The translations under genes and the position numbers were made by a program. From Actinomycetes bacterium (lineage in GTDB: Bacteria; Actinomycetota; Actinomycetes; Propionibacteriales; Propionibacteriaceae): a stretch of DNA of 64,000 nt. The stretch covers positions 1 to 64,000 of the forward strand of contig JAEVYS010000071.1 in NCBI GenBank assembly GCA_023392635.1, written 5' to 3'. Shown piece after piece: positions 1 to 7,979 of the stretch (within the stretch, counting starts at the first letter, position 1; each line of letters begins with the position of its first letter). A model generated the notes under the pieces. The model ran no database searches. It had not been told where the DNA came from and saw only the letters and a list, made by a program, of their open reading frames with translations.

Positions 1-809
1 CCGCGCTCGTGGCCGTGGCTCTCGGGAGTGGCGCGTCGGGCGGTGGCCGCGGTCCCCGGGATGTCCAGGCGCCAGCCGACCTCGATGTGGTCGGGGTCGT
101 CGATCAGGTCACGGTTGGCTGCCGCGATCCGAGGCCATCGTCCCGCCGCGCCGAGGTGGTCGAGGGCCAGCCCGCTCAGGGTGTCGCCGGGCTCCACCGT
201 GACCCGCTGTGGGCGGTGCACGGACGCCGGCAGGCGCAATCGGCTCCCGGGGGCGAGGTGGGCGGTCGGATCCTTCAGCAGCTCGGGGTTGGCGTCCCTC
301 AGGTCCCGCCAACGGTCGCCGGCGCCGAGGGTGCGCTCGCTCACCGTCCACAGGTCGTCGCCCGGTTGCACGATGTAGCCCGCTCCCCCGTCCCCACGCT
401 CGGCGGACTCGAGGGCGGCCGGCTCGCCGGCGGGCCCGGCGTCCGGCTGTGCGGCCAGGACGGTCGTCCCGACCGGAGCGGTCGCCGGCGAGGCCGGCCC
501 GAGGGCGAGGACGGCGAGAACGAGTCCGGCGCTGAGGTGCTGCAACCCTCCCAGCAGGGGAAGCCGCAGTCGCCCGCCCGACCGGGTGGACAGCGCGAGC
601 ACCTCCACCGCCACGGACGCGGCGAAGGCCGCCCACGCCAGCCAGCCCGCGACGGTCAGCACCGCCAGGAGCAAGGACCCGTCATCCGGCCGGGCGAGCG
701 CGGACCAGGCGGAGGGGAACCGTCCCCAACGGGCGAGCGCGATCGGCCCGCCGACAAGGACGGTGCCGAGCACTCCCAGCGCCGCGAGCCCGCGGAGCCG
801 GCGCCTCAT
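1..809 (-). CDS. LysM-domain membrane protein of the tad locus (partial, runs off the left edge)
   Basis: Reading down from the ATG at 809 gives an open frame of 269 codons to the window edge. The N-terminal ~110 residues hold three hydrophobic helices, then an Ala/Pro/Glu-rich linker, then two LysM motifs (first begins YIVQPGDDLWTVSE, second RVTVEPGDTLSGLALDHLG). LysM domains bind peptidoglycan glycan chains, so a cell-wall-anchored role with the tad pilus is likely. The ATG overlaps the stop of the upstream TadE-like gene (ATGA), showing it is the distal gene of the tad operon. The C-terminus is not visible. Confidence 0.75.
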   Translation of the reverse strand, partial: MRRRLRGLAALGVLGTVLVGGPIALARWGRFPSAWSALARPDDGSLLLAVLTVAGWLAWAAFAASVAVEVLALSTRSGGRLRLPLLGGLQHLSAGLVLAVLALGPASPATAPVGTTVLAAQPDAGPAGEPAALESAERGDGGAGYIVQPGDDLWTVSERTLGAGDRWRDLRDANPELLKDPTAHLAPGSRLRLPASVHRPQRVTVEPGDTLSGLALDHLGAAGRWPRIAAANRDLIDDPDHIEVGWRLDIPGTAATARRATPESHGHER

Positions 810-1222
810 CTCCGCCCCCGGTACCGGTCGACGGTGGCACTGGCGCTGGCGCGGACGTCGATCGTCCCGGGCCAACCCGGGACGAGGACGTCGCCCAGCG
901 GAACCGCGCAGGTGACGGAGGCGGCCACCGAGCCGGGCTCCCCCGGTGGAGTGGTGAGCGCCCGGGCGTCGACGTCCACCGCCCAGCGGTCGCAGCGCAG
1001 GCCGCCAACCGCGGCCTGTGCCGACGCGAGGTCGCGGGCCACCAGCTCCGCCTCGCCGGGCGTCCGGGCCTGGGAGGCTCCGCGCGCGGCGGCGGCAGCC
1101 GCCTGCTCCACGGCACCGCGGGCCAGCCAGGTGCGGGCGCCGCCGACGACCAGGCCGAACAGCAGCACCAGGACCGGTACCACCATCGCGAACTCCAGAG
1201 CCGCCGCTCCGCGCTGTCTCAC
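806..1222 (-). CDS. TadE-like pseudopilin
   Basis: 138 residues. The N-terminus MRQRGAAALEFAMVVPVLV is the classic TadE start: a short basic stretch, Gly, a Glu shortly after it, and one hydrophobic helix. The remainder is an extracytoplasmic domain with two cysteines. TadE-like proteins are minor pseudopilins processed by a prepilin peptidase in Flp/Tad pilus systems. It overlaps the TadE-like gene before it (stop 1219-1221) and the LysM gene after it by 4 nt, as expected for translationally coupled operon genes. Confidence 0.8.
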   Translation of the reverse strand: MRQRGAAALEFAMVVPVLVLLFGLVVGGARTWLARGAVEQAAAAAARGASQARTPGEAELVARDLASAQAAVGGLRCDRWAVDVDARALTTPPGEPGSVAASVTCAVPLGDVLVPGWPGTIDVRASASATVDRYRGRR

Positions 1223-1581
1223 GGTTCCGTCACCGCCTCGACCGGCAGGACGGCGCGCTCGACGATCCGTCCCTGTCCCAGGTCGAAGAACACCGGTGCG
1301 CGCCCGGACACCGTCACGACCAGGTGTCCGGCCTCGGTCGACTCACTGATCTCGACCTGCTCGAGCCCACCCGCACCGGCGACACGGCGTCCGGCCTCGC
1401 GCGCCGCGCTGTCGGCCGCCGGACCGGTCGCACGCAGGTCGGCGACGGCCGCCGCAGCCTGGGCGGCCACGGTCCGCGAGTACAGCCAGACCCCGGTCTG
1501 GACCAGCCCGAGGACGAGCAGGAGCAGGACCGGAAGCAGCACCGCCCACTGGGTGGACTCGGCCACCCCCCGCTGGTTCAC
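1219..1581 (-). CDS. TadE-like protein
   Basis: 120 residues from a GTG at 1579-1581 that overlaps the stop of the pilin-like gene (GTGA). The start VNQRGVAESTQWAVLLPVLLL has the TadE pattern of Gly, a nearby Glu and a single hydrophobic helix, followed by an Ala-rich helical region and a short beta-rich tail. Probably a second minor pseudopilin of the tad apparatus. The reading frame stays open upstream of this GTG, but the overlap with the pilin stop favours this start. Confidence 0.7.
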   Translation of the reverse strand: MNQRGVAESTQWAVLLPVLLLLVLGLVQTGVWLYSRTVAAQAAAAVADLRATGPAADSAAREAGRRVAGAGGLEQVEISESTEAGHLVVTVSGRAPVFFDLGQGRIVERAVLPVEAVTEP

Positions 1582-1754
1582 GGCCTCGGCAGCTTGGAGT
1601 TCACGTAGATCGTGACCGCGGCCACCACGACCGCGGCCACGGCGACCGCGCCGCCGAGCAGGATCGCGGTCTCGGTGGACTGCGACAGCCCGCGCTGGTC
1701 CCGCCGAGGCGGCGGGGCCACCAGCGCGGCCACCAGAAGGTGCAGGAATCTCAT
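1578..1754 (-). CDS. Small pilin-like membrane protein (Flp-type candidate)
   Basis: 58 residues with a good Shine-Dalgarno (AAAGGAG, 6 nt before the ATG). After a hydrophobic leader and basic stretch comes RGLSQSTETAILLGGAVAV, i.e. Gly, then a Glu at about +6 and a long hydrophobic helix, resembling class III Flp prepilins. Its place between tadC and the TadE-like genes fits a pilin. The leader is hydrophobic, which is unusual for Flp pilins, so the assignment is tentative. Confidence 0.5.
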   Translation of the reverse strand: MRFLHLLVAALVAPPPRRDQRGLSQSTETAILLGGAVAVAAVVVAAVTIYVNSKLPRP

Positions 1755-1774
1755 CGGTTCTCCTTTGGGTGGGA

Positions 1775-2653
1775 TCAGCCCCCGACCAGCCGCAGCACCG
1801 GCGGGACGAGGAAGAACATGCCGAAGACCAGGGACGGGACAACCATGAAGAAGGCCATGCGCTCGGACACCGCGGACGCCGCGATCTTCGCCTGCGTCAG
1901 GTGCGCGTCCCGCAACTCCCGGACGCGGGCCCGCAAGGCTCCGGAGAGTGAGGCGCCCGCGTCGTCGAGGGCCATGACGTCTGCGATGTCCACCAGGGCA
2001 GGCAACGCCAGGTCGGCACCGAGCCGGTGCAGCTCCGGGTACGGCGTCCGTTGCTCCAGCCTGGCCCGCTCGAGCGCGTCCCGGATCGTTGCGAAGACGG
2101 TGACGTCGCTGACCGCCGCCGCCGAGCGCAGCGCCTGGCTGCCGGACTGGTTGGCCAGACGCTCCAGCGTGACCAGGTCGAAGTAGGTGAGCAGGGCCTC
2201 GGTGGCATCCTCGGTGAGCCCGGGTTCGGAGCGGCGAAGGGCGAGGTCGGGCAGGAAGAAGCCGGCGACGCCCAGAACCACCGCGGCGACGGCCGGGATC
2301 TCGGGGCCGCTCCCGCCGAGGAGCGCCAGTGCCGCTCCGGCCAGCGACGGCAGGACGAGGCCGAGGAGCGCCCCCAGCGCCTTGTGGGCGAAGTGCCGGT
2401 CGACGCTGCGACCGGCCATGCGCAGGCGCCGCGAGGTGCCTGCCGACACCGGCCGTCGCAGCCGCGACCGGACCCAGCCGCCCAGCCGGTCGAGGCCATG
2501 GGCAGTCTGCTCGGGCACCTCTGCTGTCCCACCCTCGAGAAGTTCCAGTGCATCCGCGAGGCGGGGCCGGACGGGCAGCATGGTGCCGGCCAGCGCCCAC
2601 GTGCCCGAGGCCAGGAGCACTCCGGTCGCGATGGCGAGCAGCAGGCCGTTCAC
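1775..2653 (-). CDS. tadC: TadC-like type II secretion F domain membrane protein
   Basis: 292 residues with a hydrophobic N-terminal segment, two central hydrophobic helices (around residues 95-135) and a C-terminal hydrophobic pair near 265-290, enclosing a cytoplasmic helical domain (T2SSF family). With TadB it forms the inner-membrane platform for Tad pilus assembly. The ATG at 2651-2653 overlaps the tadB stop (ATGA). The gene looks intact although the partner ATPase gene is broken. Confidence 0.85.
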   Translation of the reverse strand: MNGLLLAIATGVLLASGTWALAGTMLPVRPRLADALELLEGGTAEVPEQTAHGLDRLGGWVRSRLRRPVSAGTSRRLRMAGRSVDRHFAHKALGALLGLVLPSLAGAALALLGGSGPEIPAVAAVVLGVAGFFLPDLALRRSEPGLTEDATEALLTYFDLVTLERLANQSGSQALRSAAAVSDVTVFATIRDALERARLEQRTPYPELHRLGADLALPALVDIADVMALDDAGASLSGALRARVRELRDAHLTQAKIAASAVSERMAFFMVVPSLVFGMFFLVPPVLRLVGG

Positions 2654-3510
2654 GTCGCCCGCCTCAGGATGCGCTGGCGCGGACGGGGCAGGGTGAGGCG
2701 TCGCAGGAACAGCAGCGAGCCCAGGTAGGCGGCCACCAGCGCCGCGAGCAGTACCTGCCCGACCGGGGTGGCGTACGGCGCGAAGAAGGAGCCACCGAAG
2801 AGCAGGGCGAGGCCGAGCACCACCACGGTGATGATGGTCACCTGGCGGACGACGATGCGCGGCTTGGCCCGCTCGGTCTCGATCTCACGCAGGGCGCGCA
2901 GCCGGTCCTGGATGTTGTCGGCGAGGGCGGCGAGGACCGCGCTCGCACCGGTTCCGCCGCGCTGCGAGGCGAGCGCGAGCGCGGCGAGGACGGCGTCCGC
3001 GTCCGGGCTGTCGAGCTCGTCGGCCAGGCTGAACAGCGCCTGCTCGACGGTCCAGCGGTCGTCGAGGCGGGCGACGAGCAGTCGCAGGTCCGGAGCGAGC
3101 AGGGCCGGCGCCTGGCGTACCGACACCCGGACCGCGTCGGTGATCGAGCGCCCGGTCGGCAGCAGCGACCCGAGGGTCCGCACCCAGCGGTCGAGCGCCT
3201 CGAGCACGGCGAGGTCACGGTTGGGCGGTGCGGAGAGCACCACCGGCAGGCCGAACGCGACCGCGGGGACCAGGACGAGCAGCAGCGGCCAGCCGGTCAC
3301 CACGGCTCCGACGACGCCCGCCACGACCGCGGCGAGGAGCTGCCACCACCGCCGGCGGACGGCATTCCCCGCACGGCCGTCCACAACTCTTTTCCACAGC
3401 CCTGTGGATGAACCGGTGCGTTGAGCGGGAGGGCTGTTGAAACCTGCGAGAACGAGCACCGAACCGCCGGTGAACAACAGGCCACACACCGCAGCGAGGA
3501 AGCCGGTCAT
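2650..3510 (-). CDS. tadB: TadB-like type II secretion F domain membrane protein
   Basis: 286 residues. A hydrophobic N-terminus and a second pair of helices near residues 60-95 precede a cytoplasmic T2SSF domain (VLEALDRWVRTLGSLLPTG to ALREIETERAKPR) and two C-terminal helices. The ATG at 3508-3510 overlaps the original tadA stop at 3507-3509 (ATGA), so tadA and tadB were translationally coupled before island A arrived. In the present arrangement the codons coupled to tadB belong to the recombinase-tadA fusion. Confidence 0.85.
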   Translation of the reverse strand: MTGFLAAVCGLLFTGGSVLVLAGFNSPPAQRTGSSTGLWKRVVDGRAGNAVRRRWWQLLAAVVAGVVGAVVTGWPLLLVLVPAVAFGLPVVLSAPPNRDLAVLEALDRWVRTLGSLLPTGRSITDAVRVSVRQAPALLAPDLRLLVARLDDRWTVEQALFSLADELDSPDADAVLAALALASQRGGTGASAVLAALADNIQDRLRALREIETERAKPRIVVRQVTIITVVVLGLALLFGGSFFAPYATPVGQVLLAALVAAYLGSLLFLRRLTLPRPRQRILRRAT

Positions 3511-3716
3511 GCCGCGTCCCAGGCCTGGCGGAACGGGGCGAGCTCGGCGAGGAGCGTCGGATCGGGACTGGACCACTCGTCCCCCTCGCCACTGCGATAG
3601 CACAGGTGGGTGACCGGCCGGCCGTTCTCCAGGCCGCCGGTGAGCTGACGGATCTCGGCCACCGTGCGGGTGCGAACGCCCCCACGCCACGTCTCGTCGA
3701 CCAGGCGGACGTGGAT
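3507..3716 (-). pseudogene. tadA: tadA 3' fragment (codons ~392-460), now the tail of the island A recombinase frame
   Basis: After IHVRLVDETW the frame reads VRTRTVAEIRQLTGGLENG and ends LLAELAPFRQAWDAA. This is the C-terminal domain of a CpaF/TadA-type secretion ATPase, not recombinase sequence. It starts at the GTGGAT core (3711-3716) and keeps its native stop overlapping tadB. The middle of the gene is at 21090-21875 and the 5' end at 31057-31454. Joined at the cores, the three pieces total 1383 nt, a clean 460-codon frame. Confidence 0.85.
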
Positions 3717-4796
3717 CAGCAGGTGGGTGAAGACGACGCCCTCCAGCCATTCACGGGGAACGCGTGCGTGGCCACCCTTGGGGCAAAAGTAGGTTGGCAC
3801 CGGCTGGGGGCTCCAAGTCTTGATCACCACGTTCGGACCGGCCGTGAGGAAGGCCCCACAGCGTTCACAGGTGGCGATATTGGTCAGCAGGTTCTGAGGC
3901 TCGCGCCCGCCGCGGCCCTGGCGACGCGGGCTTTCGGGCTTGGGAGCACGGGGACGCGTTGAGTCTCTCAGGACGGCAACCACCCCCCGCCACGTCTCCT
4001 CAGGAACGATCGGGTCCCAATTACCCTGCCCCACGATCTCACCGTGATAGGTGCGCAGCCCGGCGATGCGAGGCTTCATGAGGATCACCCTCAGCGCCTG
4101 GCCGGTCCACTCGCCACCCCCCGCGCGGGTGAAACCCTGGGCATTCCACGACTTCGCGATCTCCGTCAGCGTCACGCCGCGCAGGATGTCGGCGCAAGCC
4201 CGTTGGAGCCGCTCGGACTCCTCCGCATGTAGGCGCCCGTCGCGCTCCTGGCCGAAGGGGCGCTGGGGCCACCAAGGCCTGCCCTCGCGGGTGATCTGGT
4301 CGAAGAACTGCTCTTGCCGCTCCCGCTTCAGCTCGCCCTCGAGCGCCGCGAATACCGTGCTCATCCGAGCATTGGCGCGTCCCGTGGCGGTCGAGAGGTC
4401 GAACCGTCCGAAGTTCTGGCTGAGGACGTCGCACTCAAGCTCCAGGAAGTCCTCCAGATCTCGCGGGCTCCTGACCAGGCGGTCTAGATGTCGGACGACT
4501 ACTGGCCGGTTTGCTGCCGGCATGCCGGGGCGTCTTGCTGCCTTCAGCGCCTCAAAAGCCTTGCGCTTCGTGCGGTTCTTGGTGGCCGACACCGAATCGT
4601 CCCGGTAGACCTCCCCGGTGACGCCACCGACGCTCTCGATGTAAGCCACGGCGTTTCGGATCTGCTCGTCCACGTTTTCGCCTGTGCCCCGCTTGTCCAC
4701 CGAAAGCCGGGCATAGATGTCCATCACCTGGGCCTTGTCGAGGCTGGCGGTTTGGGACACACGCACAGCGTACGAGCGTCGGGGGTTCGAGTTCAT
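3507..4796 (-). CDS. Island A serine recombinase, fused in frame to the tadA tail
   Basis: 429 codons from an ATG with a strong SD (GAGGAG). Residues ~25-170 are the resolvase catalytic domain (IYARLSVDKRGTGENVDEQ, catalytic Ser32; VVVRHLDRLVRSPRDLEDF). Residues ~185-280 are the recombinase DNA-binding domain (GQALRVILMKPRIAGLRTY), then a zinc-ribbon-like CERC...C-x4-H. Residues 361 onward are tadA-derived. In the excised circle the frame would instead end ...IHLRSELTT-stop, a 369-residue protein. That is short for a large serine integrase: the usual C-terminal coiled coil is absent. Met25 is an alternative start. Confidence 0.85.
   Translation of the reverse strand: MNSNPRRSYAVRVSQTASLDKAQVMDIYARLSVDKRGTGENVDEQIRNAVAYIESVGGVTGEVYRDDSVSATKNRTKRKAFEALKAARRPGMPAANRPVVVRHLDRLVRSPRDLEDFLELECDVLSQNFGRFDLSTATGRANARMSTVFAALEGELKRERQEQFFDQITREGRPWWPQRPFGQERDGRLHAEESERLQRACADILRGVTLTEIAKSWNAQGFTRAGGGEWTGQALRVILMKPRIAGLRTYHGEIVGQGNWDPIVPEETWRGVVAVLRDSTRPRAPKPESPRRQGRGGREPQNLLTNIATCERCGAFLTAGPNVVIKTWSPQPVPTYFCPKGGHARVPREWLEGVVFTHLLIHVRLVDETWRGGVRTRTVAEIRQLTGGLENGRPVTHLCYRSGEGDEWSSPDPTLLAELAPFRQAWDAA
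3711..3716. other. attL core of island A
   Basis: GTGGAT, also present at 21090-21095. The bases flanking the two copies differ on both sides, so the identity is limited to these 6 bp, typical of a large serine recombinase crossover. Left of it lies tadA codon sequence; right of it lies island DNA. Confidence 0.75.
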
Positions 4797-4856
4797 GAGG
4801 ACTCCTCGTGAGCGGTTCAGTACGTCAACACACAGGGTAGTCATCTCCTGTTTGAG

Positions 4857-5270
4857 TTGCCGAAGTTCGCGAGCGCGTGGCCGGGCAGAGTTGGCGAAGG
4901 CATCGAGGGGCGCTCTCTGGAGCTGCGCGGTGAGGAGGCAGCTCTCACGGCCCGACTCGAGGAGCTGGGCGAGGAACTCGTGAAGACTGACGGGCTGCCT
5001 CTGGCGACGGTGCGCGCCGCGACTCTCAAGATTGAAGCACGCCTTGCCGAGATCGAGCGCGAGTTGGACGCGACCTACGAGCAGTGGACCGCCCAAGAGT
5101 TGGTCAACGACTTCGAAGCCGTCGGGGATGCGTTTCTGGAGGAACTCACGCTCAGCCAGCAGAGGAAGCTCATCTCGACGGTGTTCGAGTCCATCACAGT
5201 CCGTGGACGCGGAAGTGGCAGTCGAGCGCCCTTCAGCCGCGACCTGGTGACTCTCACACTTCGCGCCTGA
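4857..5270 (+). pseudogene. Serine recombinase C-terminal (coiled-coil) remnant
   Basis: The frame reads LELRGEEAALTARLEELGEE, then KIEARLAEIERELDATYEQW, then LSQQRKLISTVFESITVRGR and RDLVTLTLRA. This matches the coiled-coil and terminal strand that close large serine recombinases. It has no catalytic domain and starts only 60 nt from the divergent start of the island A recombinase, whose protein lacks exactly this part. It is either the severed tail of that gene after an inversion of ~3717-4860, or debris of another recombinase. Confidence 0.65.
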
Positions 5271-5634
5271 CGCCCTGGGCTGCCCGGCCCCGGCAGCCAA
5301 CCCACCCGACAACTCAAGCGCACGGGTAACTTGCCCCGAAGGATGAGACGCCCCCGGGCAATGCCTGCTGCTCGCCGATTTCCGCGGTCGTTCAGAGGTG
5401 AGTTGACGCTCGGCCGGCGCCAACTAGTCGCGGCAGCATTCGGGAGCATCACTGTCGGCGTGTGTCTTGCCGAGGACGCGGCGTGCTCCACACCACTGCG
5501 GAAGTCGAGAAGCTGTTGTGTGGGCAGGTTTGTGGTCATGGGACGAGCTGGGGCATAACTGCGGCCGGGAGTTGGCTCTAGAGGATCCCGCCCACCTGCT
5601 GGCGCTCGGCATCGCCCCCATGGTCGCAGTCTCT
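5271..5634. other. Gap without a recognisable gene
   Basis: Between the recombinase remnant and the nrdR remnant. Short open frames exist on both strands but none has a plausible start with a ribosome binding site or familiar sequence. Probably decayed DNA. Confidence 0.5.
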
Positions 5635-5997
5635 TTCGACTGGTCGTGCCCGGTTGTGAGCGGAGGTTCACCACGCTGGAGCAGATGCAGCTGGTGGTGT
5701 GAAGCGGTCCGGGATCATCGCCCCGTTCTCCCGCGAGAAGGTCATCACCCGCGTGGCCAGGGCGTGCAAGGGCCGACCCGTCCCCGAGACCGAGCTGGCC
5801 CGGCTCGGCCAGAGGGTCGAGGAGACCGTCTGGACCAGTGGCAGTCGGAGATCCCTGCCGATGAGGTCGGACTGGCCTTCCTTGGCCCGCTCAGGGAGCT
5901 CCACTCCGTCGCGTACCTGCGGTTCGCTTCGGTCTACAAGCACTACGACTCGGTCGAAGACCTCGAGACCGAGATCCGGTCTCACACCGAAGGAGTA
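5635..5997 (+). pseudogene. nrdR: nrdR remnant (frameshifted)
   Basis: Three frames together spell an NrdR repressor: ERRFTTLEQMQLVV, then (one base missing) KRSGIIAPFSREKVITRVAR, ARACKGRPVPETELARLG, and after another shift EIPADEVGLAFLGPLREL then VAYLRFASVYKHYDSVEDLE. NrdR is the ATP-cone repressor of ribonucleotide reductase genes. The zinc-ribbon N-terminus is not recognisable, so the gene is dead. No reductase gene is nearby, so it arrived as part of mobile DNA or is a leftover of one. Confidence 0.75.
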
Positions 5998-6003
5998 CTA
6001 GCC

Positions 6004-6213
6004 ATGATCCAGACGACCATCGATGGTCGCCGCTTCCCTAGCCCGCAGGAGGCTGCGAGCCGTGATGAACTCAGCGTTTCGACGTTGGCCGGGCGGCGTG
6101 CGCGCGGCCTTGGGCCCAACTACTGCAGGTGCGGGAGCCGCGCCCGCCACGAAGCCACGGAGCTGGAATCGAGGGCCGTCGGTCGGCGTTCCGGCGGTGC
6201 CGTCGATGAATGA
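6004..6213 (+). CDS. Hypothetical small protein
   Basis: 69 codons starting MIQTTIDGRRFPSPQEAAS. The reason to consider it is a very good SD (GAAGGAG, 8-9 nt before the ATG) and an overlap of its stop with the start of the next gene at 6206. No family is recognised. The C-terminal half is Arg/Gly/Ala-rich and of low information, so it may instead be non-coding. Confidence 0.3.
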   Translation: MIQTTIDGRRFPSPQEAASRDELSVSTLAGRRARGLGPNYCRCGSRARHEATELESRAVGRRSGGAVDE

Positions 6214-6739
6214 GATGAGCAGGACGGGCGCTCCCGAACCCCTCGACCTCCGCTGGAAGAAGGTGTTCAGGTCTGACCCGGCCATCGATGACGTTCACAC
6301 CGCCTGCGTCGGGTGGGTGCTGCACGGCCACTGCTCTGCGGCGGGGGCACTCGACCAGGGCATCCCTCCGTACGGGTGGAGGCTCAAGATCAACACGATC
6401 GCCCACGAGGCTCGAGTCAATCCGGACACGGCCCGGGACCGCGTCTGGCGGCTCGCCAGCCTTGGCCGGATTCGAATCCACGAGCATCCCGGCCGCTCCA
6501 ACATCTATCAGCTCGTAGACCCCGAAGACTGGGAATCTGCCCGAGCAGAGTTCGTGCCCCCGGGCACCTCTGCAAAGGACGCCGACCGGGCTGAGTTGGC
6601 GGTGCCCGCCCAGCCGCCGGACCGTCTCCTCGCCCTCCTCGACGGGGACGTCGAGGAATTCCACAGGGAACTCGACAGAGTGCTCACCCTCGAGAACTCT
6701 GGTGCGAGCACCCTCTACGCGGACCAGCCTCGCCTCTAG
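6206..6739 (+). CDS. Winged-helix DNA-binding protein of island A
   Basis: 177 residues from MNEMSRTGAPEPLDLRWKKV. Residues ~40-95 (GWRLKINTIAHEARVNPDTA and DRVWRLASLGRIRIHEHPGR) form a helix-turn-helix with a wing, as in MarR/replication-initiator winged helices; the tail is acidic. Such proteins act as regulators or replication-control factors of mobile elements. The start is uncertain because the frame is open upstream; overlap with the preceding small frame favours 6206. No specific family is assigned. Confidence 0.55.
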   Translation: MNEMSRTGAPEPLDLRWKKVFRSDPAIDDVHTACVGWVLHGHCSAAGALDQGIPPYGWRLKINTIAHEARVNPDTARDRVWRLASLGRIRIHEHPGRSNIYQLVDPEDWESARAEFVPPGTSAKDADRAELAVPAQPPDRLLALLDGDVEEFHRELDRVLTLENSGASTLYADQPRL

Positions 6740-7047
6740 TGCCCCGGGGGAGGGCCACCCCTACTGCACCGAACCAGGGCTACCCCTCCAGCGGGGGCGG
6801 AGGCATAAGCACACCGTTCCAAGAACACATCTAAATCACACATCTACTAATCACTTCATTCATAACCTCATACCTCAAGCCCGGTAACTGGCGGGTCGGC
6901 ACCGCATGTTGTACCGGGCCGGAACGGCCCGTCCACACCGAACCACCACCGCCCCACCAGGCAAACCCGCCACGAGTCCCGCGTGCGCGCCAACGGCGCA
7001 CGTCCGACTCCCGGCAACACCAGCAAGACCAACCCGAAGGGAAGACC
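6740..7047. other. Gap without a gene; AT-richer intergenic DNA
   Basis: After the wHTH stop comes a stretch markedly richer in A and T than the flanks (around 6815-6885), then a GC-rich run to the small leader frame at 7048. It is a likely place for a promoter, but no clear -35/-10 pair could be fixed. Confidence 0.45.
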
Positions 7048-7101
7048 ATGAATGCCCACCCCACGGCCAGTGTCACCACGCTCAAGGAGATCGCCGCGTG
7101 A
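7048..7101 (+). CDS. 17-residue leader peptide-like frame
   Basis: ATG preceded by a strong SD (GAAGGGAAG, 4-5 nt). The peptide is MNAHPTASVTTLKEIAA. Its TGA overlaps the GTG start of the next gene (GTGA), and its last codons contain that gene's SD (AAGGAGA). This is the layout of a translationally coupled leader. No attenuator hairpin was recognised. Confidence 0.45.
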   Translation: MNAHPTASVTTLKEIAA

Positions 7102-7373
7102 GCGCCTGCACCGACACCTGCCCTCGGCTTCGGCCCGAATCCTCCGCTCAGCACTGCAAGGTTTGCCATGAAACCTTCACTGGCACAGAGGCCGGCGACA
7201 TGCACAGCGTCGTCGCCAGCACCGACGAGCGAGGCAACCAGCGACGCCGCTGCCTCACCACCGAGGAGATGACAGCCAAGGGCATGGCCCGGAACAGCCG
7301 GGGCCACTGGCAACGCGGCAAAGCCGGGAGACTCTCCGATCACGGCAGCGCCGCACAACTCAGAGCCGCCTAG
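7098..7373 (+). CDS. FDXHR-type putative zinc-binding protein
   Basis: 91 residues. The core reads HCKVCHETFTG, then a degenerate HR region, RRRCLTTEEMTAKGMARN and RGHW. That is the layout of the short FDXHR-family zinc proteins found on actinobacterial plasmids and phages (CxxC, FDxHR, RxCL...M..KG...N.RG.W). Here the FDxHR segment reads AGDMHSV, so it is a diverged member. Function unknown; DNA or protein binding through a zinc knuckle is likely. Start chosen from the SD AAGGAGA and the overlap with the leader frame. Confidence 0.65.
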   Translation: MSACTDTCPRLRPESSAQHCKVCHETFTGTEAGDMHSVVASTDERGNQRRRCLTTEEMTAKGMARNSRGHWQRGKAGRLSDHGSAAQLRAA

Positions 7374-7979
7374 ACACCTGGCGGTTCCGGATCTGGCACA
7401 CCAACAGCCACGGGCTTAGCTCGGCAATAGGGGGTTGTGCCCCCACGCTTCAGATCCGGAACCGCCGGGCGGCACAGCGACACTCCCACAGGCCCGGCAG
7501 TCGACTCGCAAGGCCGGACGGCTGCGGCCGCACTGATCGCGCCACGGGTGACGGGACGCACACCAGCAGCCCCCGACGGACCGCCAGCCGCTCAAATCCC
7601 GACCCGCCAGCCGTCCAGCCCACCTCCAGGGCGGGGATACCACCATCGGATGCGAGCCGCAGCGCATGACAATCACCAACGATCCCGCACCACCCCGTAC
7701 GCCTGGCCCCAAGCCGCTGCCTGGCTTGACCGGAAAGAACAGAGCACCGACAGTCCAGACGTCCTCACGATCGCCCAAACCCTCGCCGAGCACGTCGACC
7801 AAAACGGTGCAGCCCCACAACGCGCCCACGTGTCCCGGCGGCGCACACCAACGTGCGGTGTGGTTCGCAGTGCGGCTCGTGCTGCGTTTGGGGCAGCCTG
7901 GAGCCGATTCTGGAACCCGGCGCTCATGTAAGCCGCTCGGTGACGGGTTCAGACCAGACACTTCAATTAGGCTTCGGCC
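7374..7979. other. 606-bp gap, possibly decayed coding DNA
   Basis: Overlapping open frames on both strands, none convincing. One plus frame contains a protein-like stretch (LTIAQTLAEHVDQNG, near 7770-7820) that resembles part of a helix-turn-helix, but it lacks a good start. The left end holds a 16-bp perfect inverted repeat. Confidence 0.4.
7380..7466. repeat. 16-bp perfect inverted repeat, 55-nt spacer
   Basis: GGCGGTTCCGGATCTG at 7380-7395 and its exact reverse complement at 7451-7466. The spacer is too long for a normal terminator hairpin. It begins 7 bp after the FDXHR stop. Confidence 0.7.

Noticed and set aside
715..740. Resemblance of GGAACCGTCCCCAAC near 720 to the arm of the 36-bp inverted repeat at 45793
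   Set aside because: It lies inside the LysM protein coding sequence and only ~14 bp match without a second arm, so chance is likely.
7437..7931. Possible gene between the FDXHR and methyltransferase genes
   Set aside because: A short stretch looks protein-like, but there is no ribosome binding site, two other frames are equally open and no family is recognisable.
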